Source: UBA4660 sp034408895
Lineage (GTDB): Bacteria > Bacteroidota > Bacteroidia > Flavobacteriales_D > Sanyastnellaceae
Direction: 5' to 3'
Length of the DNA: 64,000 nt
Assembly (NCBI GenBank): GCA_034408895.1
Contig: JAWXCI010000019.1
Span: 1 to 64,000 of the forward strand
Part shown: positions 9,911-18,107 of the stretch, piece after piece
How positions within the stretch are numbered: position 1 is the first letter of the stretch
Layout of the letters: each line of letters opens with the position of its first letter
Notes under the pieces: model-generated
Seen by the model: only the letters and a program-made list of their open reading frames with translations
Told to the model about the DNA's origin: nothing
Database searches by the model: none
Position numbers and translations under genes: made by a program

Positions 9911-11620
9911 ATGAAAAAACTTCTACTCATTGTTGCCGGGGCTATTGCTTTTGGCAATTCATCCATTGCTCAATGCGATCAAAACCTTGTCCACTTCCTG
10001 TGTTATCATTCGCTGGGGATGACAGTTGAAGTTCGCAATGAAAGCAACTTCATCATTTACCAAAACATCATCACTTCGTACAACAATTCCACGTTTTATG
10101 CCTTCGAATTGTCCTTGCCAGATGGTTGCTACACTTTTAATGGCGCCAACGATCCGGATGATTACTATATCATCAATGTAAGAGGGGTGGATACAAATGG
10201 CACTTCCCAGTTTTATCATAATGGCCCATTCTCTGGGGATTCATATAGTTTTTCGGTTGGCGGATATGGTGGGTGTACCGATCCCAATGCTGTCAACTAC
10301 CTGCCTGAAGCCTGCCTGAGCTCCGGAGAATTTTGCAACTATGATCAGGAGAATTCATTTGTAACCATAGAGATATGCGATGGCATAAATGGCAAAATAG
10401 ACGTGGGTTATACAATCAACAGCCCATGTTCTGGTTCCAACGCGGGTTATGGATCTAGCTGGGTAGATGGTGGCCATACCATTCACCAACATGTTATTCC
10501 ACCTGGCGTTTGGGAAATTTTTTTTTATGATTATGGACCTCCATACAGTTTCACCTACACCATTCGGGTAGATGGAAATATTGTTGCCACAGGCAGTGAC
10601 ATCCCCGATCCTGTGAGTTTAACTATTGGGGGCGGTAACACTTATGGCTGCAATGACGCCTACGCATGCAACTACGATCCTGATGCCACTTGCAATGATG
10701 ATTCTTGTGTATTTGGCGACCCATGTTGCAATGGACCAGGTGCGCATTTCCAGGTTACTTTCAACGATCCTGATGATGACTACGAAGAAATCTGTTTCGA
10801 TTTATATGATGAGAACGGCTTCTATGTGGCGGGCGAATGTGTTTATGAAGCATATGGTGAGACTGAATTATACTTATGCGTTCCCAGTGGTTGTTATTCA
10901 GGGTTGCAGGTGTGGGATATCACGGATAACACTGAATGGTACTTATTAGATCCTTATGGGAATACCATTGCATCAGGCGTTGGTAGCGGAATCACTTATG
11001 ATGTGTGTTTAAGTGGAGGATCTAGTCCTGGCTGCACCGATCCACTGGCCTGCAACTACGATGCTACTGCTATCACCGATGATGGCTCATGCGCATTTCC
11101 AAGCATCACACTCAGTTCGACCAATGATGGTGATGGAATAGCAGAAGCCATGCTCTACTACTTCATTGACAATTACACTCAGGAGCAGGTAACAGCCAGC
11201 GCTCAGTTGTTAGAAGGACAGACAGTAAATGTTTGCCTTTACCCCAGCTATTTCACCATCATACTAACACCAACTGTTGGTGAGATGCAGTGGCAACTTA
11301 GCCCCGTTACCGGTATTGGGACTCTTACCGGGACTTCCACGCAGCTCTACAGTTTCTTCACCACCAATGGTGCTCTTATCTTTGGATGCACCGACCCCAC
11401 AGCCGAGAACTTTGAAAACTGGGCAAGCATTGATGCAGGCACTTGCACCTACCCACCCGAGCCAGGCGACTACACTGATGATGGAGCCGTAAACACATCT
11501 GATCTTCTTATTCTGCTTTCAGAAATGGGATGCAATGTGAGTTGTGATACTGACCTCACCAATGATGGTGTAACAAACACATCGGACTTGCTAGTATTCC
11601 TCTCGGTATTTGGAACCTGA
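9911..11620 (+). CDS. Secreted cysteine-repeat protein ending in a dockerin-like pair
   Basis: A 569-aa exported protein with a signal peptide (MKKLLLIVAGAIAFGNSSIAQ). Four GCTD-type cysteine motifs recur: GCTDPNAVNYLP, GCNDAYACNYDPDA, GCTDPLACNYDATA and GCTDPTAENFEN. Acidic, aromatic beta-rich domains fill the space between. The C-terminus is not a T9SS domain but two calcium-loop motifs, DYTDDGAVNTSD and DLTNDGVTNTSD, each followed by LLxxLS, the pattern of type I dockerin repeats, and the protein ends in VFGT. A relic with the same architecture lies at 48313-48462. It follows the response regulator by 137 bp on the same strand and might be regulated by it. Function is unknown; a surface or matrix protein is likely. 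Confidence 0.8.
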   Translation: MKKLLLIVAGAIAFGNSSIAQCDQNLVHFLCYHSLGMTVEVRNESNFIIYQNIITSYNNSTFYAFELSLPDGCYTFNGANDPDDYYIINVRGVDTNGTSQFYHNGPFSGDSYSFSVGGYGGCTDPNAVNYLPEACLSSGEFCNYDQENSFVTIEICDGINGKIDVGYTINSPCSGSNAGYGSSWVDGGHTIHQHVIPPGVWEIFFYDYGPPYSFTYTIRVDGNIVATGSDIPDPVSLTIGGGNTYGCNDAYACNYDPDATCNDDSCVFGDPCCNGPGAHFQVTFNDPDDDYEEICFDLYDENGFYVAGECVYEAYGETELYLCVPSGCYSGLQVWDITDNTEWYLLDPYGNTIASGVGSGITYDVCLSGGSSPGCTDPLACNYDATAITDDGSCAFPSITLSSTNDGDGIAEAMLYYFIDNYTQEQVTASAQLLEGQTVNVCLYPSYFTIILTPTVGEMQWQLSPVTGIGTLTGTSTQLYSFFTTNGALIFGCTDPTAENFENWASIDAGTCTYPPEPGDYTDDGAVNTSDLLILLSEMGCNVSCDTDLTNDGVTNTSDLLVFLSVFGT

Positions 11621-11656
11621 CTTTCTTAAATTCAAAAACTAAAATCTCGCTTTTTA

Positions 11657-11694
11657 CAAAACCCGTCATGAAAAATTTCGTGGCGGGTTTTTGT
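11657..11694 (+). terminator. Rho-independent terminator
   Basis: CAAAACCCGTCA pairs with TGGCGGGTTTTTG around a loop near ATGAAAAATTTCG, with one G-T wobble and a T-run. It ends the transcript of the dockerin-ended protein gene, 37 bp after its stop codon. Confidence 0.8.
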
Positions 11695-11726
11695 TTGGAA
11701 GAAAATTTTCCCTCCTTTGCCGCGCG

Positions 11727-12434
11727 ATGCAATTGTTCTTTAAAAACAAACTTTCCGTTGGCGACAGTATTCTTCTCGATGTCGATGAAGCAAAACATGC
11801 TGTAAAAGTTCTTCGCATTAGGATAGGAGAATCCATTCACATAACCGATGGAAGAGGAAATCTTTTCCACGGCACACTGCAAATCAATGGAAGAGATTGC
11901 CTGGCCCGGATTGAAAGTGTGGAAGCTTATCCTCCAACTCCATTCAATCTTCATCTTGCCGTTGCCCCAACAAAAAACCGCGAACGACTAGAATGGTTTG
12001 TCGAGAAAGCAGTAGAAATCGGGGTAGGAAAGATCACTTTACTTCAATGTGAACATTCAGAAAAAATACTGGTAAAGTTGGATCGCCTCGAACGAATTGC
12101 GATATCAGCGATGAAGCAGAGTACCCGTTTTTTTCTCCCTGAAATTTCAGGTGCAAAAAAGTTCGAAGATTTCATCAACGAAGATTTTACCGGAATGAAG
12201 TCTATTGCCCACTGCAACCCCAATTACACACGGCCTCTATTGAAATCATCAATTGTCTCTGGCAACAATGTGCTCGTCTGTATAGGTCCGGAAGGCGACT
12301 TTTCAAAAAAGGAAATCGAACTTGCTGTAAAAAATGGTTTCCAATCCGCCAGCTTGGGCAATGCAAGATTGCGAACTGAAACTGCTGCACTTATGGCGGT
12401 GGCTACTTTTGAAATCATAAATCAAAGAAAGTAG
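11727..12434 (+). CDS. rsmE: 16S rRNA (uracil(1498)-N(3))-methyltransferase RsmE
   Basis: A 235-aa SPOUT-family methyltransferase that methylates N3 of U1498 in 16S rRNA using S-adenosylmethionine. The N-terminal PUA-like part contains DVDEAKHAVKVLRIRIGESI and ITDGRGNLF. The C-terminal knot has LAVAPTKNRERLEW, VCIGPEGDFSKKEIE and SLGNARLRTETAAL, the usual RsmE signatures. The ATG at 11727 fits the family's N-terminus (MQLFF); CCTTTGC just upstream resembles the -7 promoter element. Length is normal for the family. Confidence 0.95.
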   Translation: MQLFFKNKLSVGDSILLDVDEAKHAVKVLRIRIGESIHITDGRGNLFHGTLQINGRDCLARIESVEAYPPTPFNLHLAVAPTKNRERLEWFVEKAVEIGVGKITLLQCEHSEKILVKLDRLERIAISAMKQSTRFFLPEISGAKKFEDFINEDFTGMKSIAHCNPNYTRPLLKSSIVSGNNVLVCIGPEGDFSKKEIELAVKNGFQSASLGNARLRTETAALMAVATFEIINQRK

Positions 12435-12455
12435 ATGGAGATATTAGCCTTTCTC

Positions 12456-12473
12456 TCCCGATAGATATCGGGA
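12456..12473. repeat. TCCCGAT..ATCGGGA palindrome, isolated copy
   Basis: TCCCGATAGATATCGGGA is an 18-bp near-perfect palindrome after rsmE. The same family, TCCCGA then 4 to 6 bases then TCGGGA, recurs in the tRNA region (15.4-16.3 kb) and inside the DUF4105 gene (48883-48898). Confidence 0.75.
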
Positions 12474-12526
12474 TTTACTTTTTGACTTTTGCCTTTTGTC
12501 CTTCTTACCTTTTTTATTTCTAAAAA

Positions 12527-12877
12527 ATGATTCGTGCAATTCTAAAATTCTCACTCATTCTCCTACTCATCTTCCTGGTTATCGCGTGCATCACTAACCC
12601 GGACAAGGAAGCCTTTAAGTTGATGGTGGAGGATCAAATAAAAAGGGAACTACCTGAAATTTCGGGCAGCCCCTTAATCGGAATTGCAACAGGCGAGGCC
12701 GTGCAGTATGCCTCACAATGGATAGAAAAATTTGTAGTGAGGAAGAACTACTACGTGTGTTCGGTTTACACCGTTCGATTGCCACAGGCCAATTATTCCT
12801 ATCTAGGTGCGTTCACAACCTTCCTTCCACTTCAGGATGAAAATCCGGTGGACGCAATAAAACAAGAATTTCAATAA
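12527..12877 (+). CDS. DUF4359-type membrane-anchored protein
   Basis: A 116-aa protein with one N-terminal hydrophobic helix (residues 5-22, ILKFSLILLLIFLVIAC). The ITNPDKEAFKLMVE and RKNYYVCSVYTV stretches match DUF4359. The C-terminus contains YLGAFTTFLPL. Family function is unknown; the product is probably an inner-membrane or lipid-anchored protein facing the periplasm. The cysteine after the helix (VIAC) could also be a lipobox. It lies 6 bp before the hexosaminidase gene and may be co-transcribed with it. Confidence 0.75.
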   Translation: MIRAILKFSLILLLIFLVIACITNPDKEAFKLMVEDQIKRELPEISGSPLIGIATGEAVQYASQWIEKFVVRKNYYVCSVYTVRLPQANYSYLGAFTTFLPLQDENPVDAIKQEFQ

Positions 12878-12883
12878 TCACTT

Positions 12884-15238
12884 ATGCGAATTTTAATTTC
12901 AATCATTGCACTGAATATCGCCACGCAGCTGGCTGCGCTGTCACAGGTCAAACCTGCACTCATTCCATTTCCCACAAGCTGGGCAACTATGGAAGGCTCT
13001 TTTTCATTTAACAAAGACACACGGATTTTTTATAGTGAATATTGTGCAAACGAAGTCAGTCTTTTTGTGGAATGGCTCAACACAGCCACCTCAGAAAGCT
13101 ATAAATGCGAACCAACGGATGGTGCGACCATGCCTGCCCAAAACATGATAATTTTCAGTTGCGGTGCCGATATGGATCATGAAAAGTCAAAACAAATTGT
13201 TAGCCAGAGTCCACTAAGAAACAGGGACACCAACACCCTTCGCGATGCGGGAGAAGACTACCAGCTAATTATCAATCCGCGGGCAGTGGTCATCAATGCC
13301 AACGAACCGCATGGAGTTTTTCAAGCTACACAAACGCTGCGTCAATTGTTTCCTCGAGCTACGGAAAAACAGAAGTTGCAGTTGCCACTCAATATGGAGT
13401 GCATGCAGATACGCGATGAACCTCGATTCAGTCATCGCGGAATGTTGCTGGATTGCTGCCGTCATTTTATGTCTGTTGATTTTGTTAAGCGATACATTGA
13501 TCTTCTTGCGTTCTATAAAATGAATGTGCTGCACTGGCACCTTACCGAAGATCAGGGCTGGCGAATCCAGATTGATAAATACCCACTGCTCACCGAAGTG
13601 GGGGCGTGGCGCACTGAAAAGGACGGAACCCGCTACGGTGGATTTTATTCCAAAGAAGACATTAGAGGGATCGTTGCTTATGCAAAAGCAAGGCACATCA
13701 CTGTGATTCCTGAAATAGAATTGCCGGGGCATTCCTCTGCCGCCATTGCATCCTATCCTTCGCTCAGTTGCACGGGCGAAAAAATTAAAGTTGAAAATGA
13801 ATGGGGAGTGTTTAAAGACATTTATTGCGCGGGCAACGATGAAACTTTTCGATTCCTGGAAGATGTGCTCGCTGAAGTCTGCGAACTCTTTCCTTCCACT
13901 TATATCCACATAGGTGGTGATGAAGCTCCCCATTACCGTTGGCAGCAATGTGACAAATGCCAGCAACGGATGAAAGATGAATCCTTAGCATCAGAAGCAG
14001 AATTACAGACTTATTTCATTGAACGAATTGCAAAATTTCTTGAAACAAAAGGAAAAAAAATTATTGGCTGGGATGAAATTCTTGAAGGTGGAATTCCCTC
14101 GAGTGCTGCCATTCAAAGTTGGCGCGGAATGGAAGGTGGCGTGCATGCAGTGACAGCAAAACACCAGGTAGTGATGTCTCCTACAAGCCATTGTTATTTC
14201 GACTACGGACTGCAATCCATTGATCTGGAAAAAGTGTATTTGTTCGACCCGATACCTGCGGGACTTGATATGCATTCTGCCGCTTACATCATGGGGGCCG
14301 AGTGCAATATGTGGACTGAACATGCCCCACAGGAAAAAGTGGATGGAAAAATTTTTCCGAGAATGCTTGCGTTAAGCGAAGTGTTGTGGAGCTACCCCGA
14401 AAAAAGAGACTACCATGAATTTTATTCTCGCATCGAAACGCACTATGAAATTCTCGATGCAATGAAAGTGAATTATGGTTTCCCTTCGGTTCCGGTTGAG
14501 ATCAACGCCCATGTGACAGACGATCAAAAAATCAGGCTCGAACTCAAATCTGAAATTCCCGGTTTGAGTTTTACTTATCAAACACGCTTGTTGCCATTTC
14601 CTGAGGTAATCCAGAATGACATGGAAATTCCGCACCCGTGGAGTAAAGCCATGAAATACGAAACACCTTTCGATATGGTGGGTTTGAGCGAAGTAAAAAT
14701 TACGCCTGAATGGAATGGAAAATTGCATGAAGAAGAAATTGTGAATGCACAATTTTGGGCACATGCAGGTGCGGCTAAAAATTTGAAATTGTCTTATGAG
14801 CCTAGCCCAAACTATACTGGTGGGGGCAACTTCGCTTTGGTGGATGGAAGACTCGGCTCGTTGAATTTTCGTGACGGAAACTGGCAGGCATTGCAGGGAA
14901 GAGACATGGAGGCTGTGATTGATTTTGGATTGCAGCAACCCATTTCGTCAGTTTCCACCAATTGGTATCATTACGGCAACGCATGGATTTTTCGTCCTTC
15001 TAAAGTTGAGTTTTTTGTGAGTGATGATGGCAAGACCTGGACATCAATTGCAATGGTGAACGCACCAATTGAAGAGAGGCATACTGAACAAGCCATCATG
15101 CCTTACTCAGCGTCTTTTGAAACCGTTGAAGCGCGCTTCCTCAAAATGGTAGCTGTCAACAATGGACCGTGTCCCGCCTGGCACGATGCTGCAGGCGAGC
15201 CTTCATGGTTGTTCTGTGATGAGTGGGTGGTGAGATAA
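12884..15238 (+). CDS. Beta-N-acetylhexosaminidase, GH20
   Basis: A 784-aa exported glycoside hydrolase removing terminal beta-linked GlcNAc or GalNAc. A signal peptide (about residues 1-20) is followed by a GH20b N-terminal domain (to about 160), then the catalytic TIM barrel with RGMLLDCCRHF, LHWHLTEDQGWRI and the catalytic Asp-Glu pair in HIGGDEAPH (near residue 345). The barrel ends near WSYPEKRDY. A chitobiase-like C-terminal domain and a discoidin (F5/8 type C)-like carbohydrate-binding module (from about residue 640, NFRDGNWQALQG to KMVAVNNG) follow. Such enzymes act in the periplasm or outer membrane on chitin fragments or glycans. It ends 70 bp before a tRNA cluster. Confidence 0.93.
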   Translation: MRILISIIALNIATQLAALSQVKPALIPFPTSWATMEGSFSFNKDTRIFYSEYCANEVSLFVEWLNTATSESYKCEPTDGATMPAQNMIIFSCGADMDHEKSKQIVSQSPLRNRDTNTLRDAGEDYQLIINPRAVVINANEPHGVFQATQTLRQLFPRATEKQKLQLPLNMECMQIRDEPRFSHRGMLLDCCRHFMSVDFVKRYIDLLAFYKMNVLHWHLTEDQGWRIQIDKYPLLTEVGAWRTEKDGTRYGGFYSKEDIRGIVAYAKARHITVIPEIELPGHSSAAIASYPSLSCTGEKIKVENEWGVFKDIYCAGNDETFRFLEDVLAEVCELFPSTYIHIGGDEAPHYRWQQCDKCQQRMKDESLASEAELQTYFIERIAKFLETKGKKIIGWDEILEGGIPSSAAIQSWRGMEGGVHAVTAKHQVVMSPTSHCYFDYGLQSIDLEKVYLFDPIPAGLDMHSAAYIMGAECNMWTEHAPQEKVDGKIFPRMLALSEVLWSYPEKRDYHEFYSRIETHYEILDAMKVNYGFPSVPVEINAHVTDDQKIRLELKSEIPGLSFTYQTRLLPFPEVIQNDMEIPHPWSKAMKYETPFDMVGLSEVKITPEWNGKLHEEEIVNAQFWAHAGAAKNLKLSYEPSPNYTGGGNFALVDGRLGSLNFRDGNWQALQGRDMEAVIDFGLQQPISSVSTNWYHYGNAWIFRPSKVEFFVSDDGKTWTSIAMVNAPIEERHTEQAIMPYSASFETVEARFLKMVAVNNGPCPAWHDAAGEPSWLFCDEWVVR

Positions 15239-15311
15239 ATCCTAAAAAAAATCCTTCTGCAATGGGAATGAGAACAGGTTACATTTGCCGACCCAAAAAA
15301 TTTCAGCAACC

Positions 15312-15400
15312 GGAGAGGTGGGTGAGTGGCTGAAACCAACAGTTTGCTAAACTGTCGTAGGGGGTAACCTTTACCGGGGGTTCGAATCCCCCCCTCTCCG
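15312..15400 (+). tRNA. tRNA-Ser(GCT)
   Basis: The acceptor stem GGAGAGG/CCTCTCC is followed by discriminator G. The anticodon loop TTGCTAA gives GCT, and the long variable arm (CGTAGGGGGTAACCTTTACC) fits a class II serine tRNA. The T-arm is GGGGG-TTCGAAT-CCCCC. Confidence 0.96.
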
Positions 15401-15419
15401 CAACGGTTAAAAATATTTT

Positions 15420-15482
15420 CGGGGTGTAGCCCCGAAGTAAAATCGGGATAGACTCCGCCCGGTATTGCAAGTGAACAGGAGG
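15420..15482 (+). pseudogene. Relic of tRNA-Pro with palindrome in place of the D-arm
   Basis: CGGGGTGTAG matches the first ten bases of the intact tRNA-Pro at 15493. Next comes a CCCCGAAGTAAAATCGGGA palindrome-like insert, then CCCGGTATTGC and CAGGAGG, which match later parts of the tRNA. The anticodon arm and T-arm are absent, so no functional tRNA can fold. Confidence 0.65.
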
Positions 15483-15492
15483 AAATAATTTT

Positions 15493-15566
15493 CGGGGTGT
15501 AGCGTAGCCCGGTATCGCGCCTGCTTTGGGAGCAGGAGGTCGTAGGTTCGAATCCTGCCACCCCGA
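15493..15566 (+). tRNA. tRNA-Pro(TGG)
   Basis: Acceptor CGGGGTG/CACCCCG with discriminator A. Anticodon stem CCTGC/GCAGG encloses TTTGGGA, giving anticodon TGG. T-arm GTAGG-TTCGAAT-CCTGC. 74 nt. Confidence 0.95.
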
Positions 15567-15571
15567 CATCA

Positions 15572-15603
15572 AAAAAGATTCAGACCTTTGGCTGAATCTT
15601 TTT
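15572..15603 (+). terminator. Hairpin between tRNA-Pro and tRNA-Arg
   Basis: AAAAAGATTCAG pairs perfectly with CTGAATCTTTTT around ACCTTTGG. It resembles a rho-independent terminator placed 5 bp after tRNA-Pro. It is duplicated exactly at 16169-16200 as part of a 91-bp repeat. Confidence 0.75.
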
Positions 15604-15613
15604 CATTTAAACT

Positions 15614-15687
15614 GACCCCGTAGCTCAGTTGGATAGAGCAACAGATTTCTAATCTGTCGGTCACAGGTTCGAATCCTGTCGGGGCCA
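15614..15687 (+). tRNA. tRNA-Arg(TCT)
   Basis: Anticodon stem ACAGA/TCTGT encloses TTTCTAA, giving TCT. T-arm ACAGG-TTCGAAT-CCTGT. Acceptor GACCCCG against CGGGGCC leaves an A-C mismatch at pair 2-71, with discriminator A. The cloverleaf is otherwise complete, so it is called a gene; the mismatch is noted as odd because the adjoining relic copy shares the same 5' end. Confidence 0.88.
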
Positions 15688-15843
15688 CAGAGCAACAGAT
15701 TTCAATCCTTCGGTCATCCCGATTAGAATCGGGATCAGGTCCTCAGAGCAACAGATTTCAATCCTTCGGTCATCCCGATTAGATTCGGGATCGGGGCAGA
15801 GTAACACATATCTAGTCGGTAGGTTATACGATTGGAATCGGGC
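15688..15843 (+). repeat. Tandem tRNA-Arg-derived 49-bp repeats carrying palindromes
   Basis: Two copies of a 49-bp unit (15688-15736 and 15744-15792, one mismatch) start CAGAGCAACAGATTTC, taken from the D/anticodon region of tRNA-Arg(TCT). Each ends in TCCCGATTAGAATCGGGA or its one-base variant, where the T-arm should be. A third, more decayed copy runs from about 15797 to 15843 and ends ATTGGAATCGGG. Confidence 0.75.
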
Positions 15844-15856
15844 GCTCACATATCCA

Positions 15857-16111
15857 ATGTTCATCACTTACATCATTCAATCGGAAAAGGATCGGTCCTA
15901 TTATGTAGGACATAGTGCGAATCTTAACGATCGTTTGAAAAGACACAATGAAGGTCGAAGCCTTTCCACCAAAAGCAAAAGACCATTCATAGTAGTTTTT
16001 ACAAAAGAATTTGCGACAAGGCAAGAGGCTGTGGCTTTCGAACTTCAACTCAAGTCTTACAAAAGCAGCATCTATCTGAAAGAGAAATTCATTGACCCAA
16101 TGAATACCTGA
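15857..16111 (+). CDS. GIY-YIG nuclease-domain protein (UPF0213/YhbQ-like)
   Basis: An 84-aa single-domain GIY-YIG protein. YIIQ at residues 5-8 and YYVGH near residue 15 correspond to the GIY and YIG motifs, DRLKRHNEGRS gives the conserved arginine region, and EAVAFELQLKSYKS carries the conserved glutamate. Family members are structure-dependent DNA endonucleases or of unknown role. It lies between the tRNA-Arg-derived repeats and a second set of tRNA relics, an unusual position that suggests it arrived with, or helped cause, the rearrangement. Start ATG at 15857 fits the family. No clear promoter is visible. Confidence 0.82.
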   Translation: MFITYIIQSEKDRSYYVGHSANLNDRLKRHNEGRSLSTKSKRPFIVVFTKEFATRQEAVAFELQLKSYKSSIYLKEKFIDPMNT

Positions 16112-16112
16112 C

Positions 16113-16163
16113 GGTATCGCGTCCCGATCGGGAAGGTCGTAGGTTCGAATCCTGCCACCCCGA
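16113..16163 (+). pseudogene. Relic of tRNA-Pro with palindrome replacing the anticodon arm
   Basis: GGTATCGCG matches tRNA-Pro up to the anticodon stem. The whole stem-loop is then replaced by TCCCGATCGGGA. From AGGTCGTAGG on, the sequence is identical to the intact gene through its 3' end. Confidence 0.8.
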
Positions 16164-16168
16164 CATCA

Positions 16169-16200
16169 AAAAAGATTCAGACCTTTGGCTGAATCTTTTT
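16169..16200 (+). terminator. Duplicated tRNA-cluster hairpin
   Basis: An exact second copy of the hairpin at 15572-15603, inside a 91-bp stretch (16134-16224) identical to 15537-15627. Confidence 0.7.
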
Positions 16201-16210
16201 CATTTAAACT

Positions 16211-16283
16211 GACCCCGTAGCTCATCCCGATATTGATCGGGAAGATTTCAATCTGTCGGTCATCCCGATTAGAATCGTGGCCA
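16211..16283 (+). pseudogene. Relic of tRNA-Arg with two palindromes replacing its arms
   Basis: GACCCCGTAGCTCA matches the intact tRNA-Arg. The D-arm to anticodon 5' side is then replaced by TCCCGATATTGATCGGGA. AGATTTCAATCTGTCGGTCA follows, then the T-arm is replaced by TCCCGATTAGAATCGT, before GGCCACA at the end. A further fragment, ATTTCTAATCTGTAGGTCG, lies at about 16291-16309. Between there and the lipoprotein start at 16513 I see only a CCCCG/CGGGG hairpin at 16475-16490. Confidence 0.8.
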
Positions 16284-16512
16284 CAAATTAATTTCTAATC
16301 TGTAGGTCGAGGCCCTCAAATGCCAACTCGCACTGTCCCGTGGGCATCCTGCGGAAAGGGCAATCAACTTCCAAGCTAATGCTCGAATGTTCGCTTGTAC
16401 ACCTCTTCAATTGTTTGCATGATTCTCAAACAACCTCATGCATAAATAAGTATCCGCTTTTACAGAAGCCTTTGCCCCGGTGCTTCGGGGTGAGTCTATT
16501 TTCGCACACACT

Positions 16513-18105
16513 GTGAAATCAAAAATCATCTTACTGCTGACCTCAATCGCACTGGCATCCTGCAAGCGTGATCAACCTACCACCTGGTCGGTGGACGTGG
16601 CCATGCCTGTTGCACACGGGCGCATAACGCTTTCCGACCTGGTTCCCGATTCCTTGTTGAGTGCCGATGAAAACGGATTGTGGCATTTGTTGCTGGAAGA
16701 AAACCTTACCGACTTCAACCTTGACTCACTAGTGGCAATACCCGACACATTGATCCAGAAAATATTTGAAGTGCCGCCTATTGGCAACAACATTTCGTTA
16801 CCACCCGGCCAACAGTTGATAAGCCAAAATGAAAACACGACACTTGCAGTAAACGATGTGGAGCTCAAAGAAGTGATTGCAAAAAGCGGATGGCTCGAAT
16901 ACAATTTCAAGAGCTACGTGAACGGACATCTTCAATGCATTTATTATTTGCCAGGTGTTACTCTAAACGGTGTGCCTACCACCATTGATGTGCACACCCT
17001 TCCCGGCAACCAGTTTGTTCCTTATGAAGAAAGCGGTGTCATTGATCTTACTGGATATCACATTGACCTCACGGGCGAAACAGGCACTCAGAGCAACAAA
17101 ATTTATTCAGAGCTGGAGGTAAAGGTTGATCCTGATGTACCTCAGCCTGCAATTGTTTCCAGTGGTGATGAAGTGATTATCGAAATTCATTTTGTGGATC
17201 CGAAAGTTGCTTATGCGCGCGGTTACTTTGGACAACATGAATATGAATTGAACGAAGTGGTGGACTTTGCTGGAGATATTTCCTTTCCAGAAGGAGCGTT
17301 GAATCTTGACCAGGTGTCGCTCGATTTTGCTGTGCAGAATTACGTGGGTTCCGATGCACAGATTGATTTTGGATTGATTCGTTCTGTAAACAATTCGACA
17401 GGAGATTACGTGTTGCTAAACAATATCGAATTGTTGCAATCCATAAATGTGACAAGAGCATCGGACAACTCGATAAGTCATGCCGATGCTTCATCAGTAG
17501 AGCCTACGTTTAACGAAATTGAGATTGACAATTCAAACTCAAACATTGATTTCTTCCTCGAAAATCTTCCTGATGAGTTGGTGATCACAGGTGATGTGAT
17601 CGTGAATCCGCTTGGCGATGTCACTGATGGAAATGATTTCATCTACACCGCCCAGGCATTAAGTGCAGTGATGCGTTTGGATATTCCCCTGTGTGTCGGG
17701 CTGGAAGAAATGACCCTTCGCGATACGCTTGAAATAACATCCGATGTTGAACTGACTGCCGATGGAAAACTCTTCATCACCGTCACCAATGGATTTCCTT
17801 TCAGCGCACGGTTGGATGCAAGCGTGATTGATCTGGCCGGAAACCAAACCCATGTTTTGATTGATGAGCAAACCATTGCCGCAGCCGTTGAGACCGCTGT
17901 GGCTGGTGAGGTGATTGAACAAACCACACCGATTGAAGTTGAAGTTTCGCAAGACATGCTGGATGATTTTGACACGCAACATCGCATTGCTCTTAAAGTA
18001 GTTTTAAACACCAATTCTTTTGAAGAATTCGCCAAGCTTTACGAACATTATTTCATGGACTTCTCGGTTCGTGCTGAAGCAGAAACGAAGGTGAGTATTG
18101 ATTGA
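16513..18105 (+). CDS. Large lipoprotein of unknown function
   Basis: A 530-aa protein starting at GTG (an upstream GTG at 16480 is possible but spoils the signal). KSKIILLLTSIALASC is a lipoprotein signal with the lipid-modified cysteine near residue 17. The rest is acidic and beta-rich, without cysteines or catalytic motifs I recognise. Its stop codon is 2 bp before the outer-membrane protein gene at 18108, so the two are probably co-transcribed and may act together at the outer membrane. Confidence 0.7.
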   Translation: MKSKIILLLTSIALASCKRDQPTTWSVDVAMPVAHGRITLSDLVPDSLLSADENGLWHLLLEENLTDFNLDSLVAIPDTLIQKIFEVPPIGNNISLPPGQQLISQNENTTLAVNDVELKEVIAKSGWLEYNFKSYVNGHLQCIYYLPGVTLNGVPTTIDVHTLPGNQFVPYEESGVIDLTGYHIDLTGETGTQSNKIYSELEVKVDPDVPQPAIVSSGDEVIIEIHFVDPKVAYARGYFGQHEYELNEVVDFAGDISFPEGALNLDQVSLDFAVQNYVGSDAQIDFGLIRSVNNSTGDYVLLNNIELLQSINVTRASDNSISHADASSVEPTFNEIEIDNSNSNIDFFLENLPDELVITGDVIVNPLGDVTDGNDFIYTAQALSAVMRLDIPLCVGLEEMTLRDTLEITSDVELTADGKLFITVTNGFPFSARLDASVIDLAGNQTHVLIDEQTIAAAVETAVAGEVIEQTTPIEVEVSQDMLDDFDTQHRIALKVVLNTNSFEEFAKLYEHYFMDFSVRAEAETKVSID

Positions 18106-18107
18106 AT

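Noticed and set aside
15103..15572. Minus-strand open frames with GFEPTTSCSQSRRD- and GGFEPPVKV-like peptides across the tRNA genes
   Set aside because: These are the well-known spurious translations antisense to tRNA genes.
15537..15627. Possible assembly artefact explaining the 91-bp exact duplicate at 16134
   Set aside because: The flanks differ and contain palindromes and a full GIY-YIG gene, so a true duplication is more likely. It cannot be excluded without reads.
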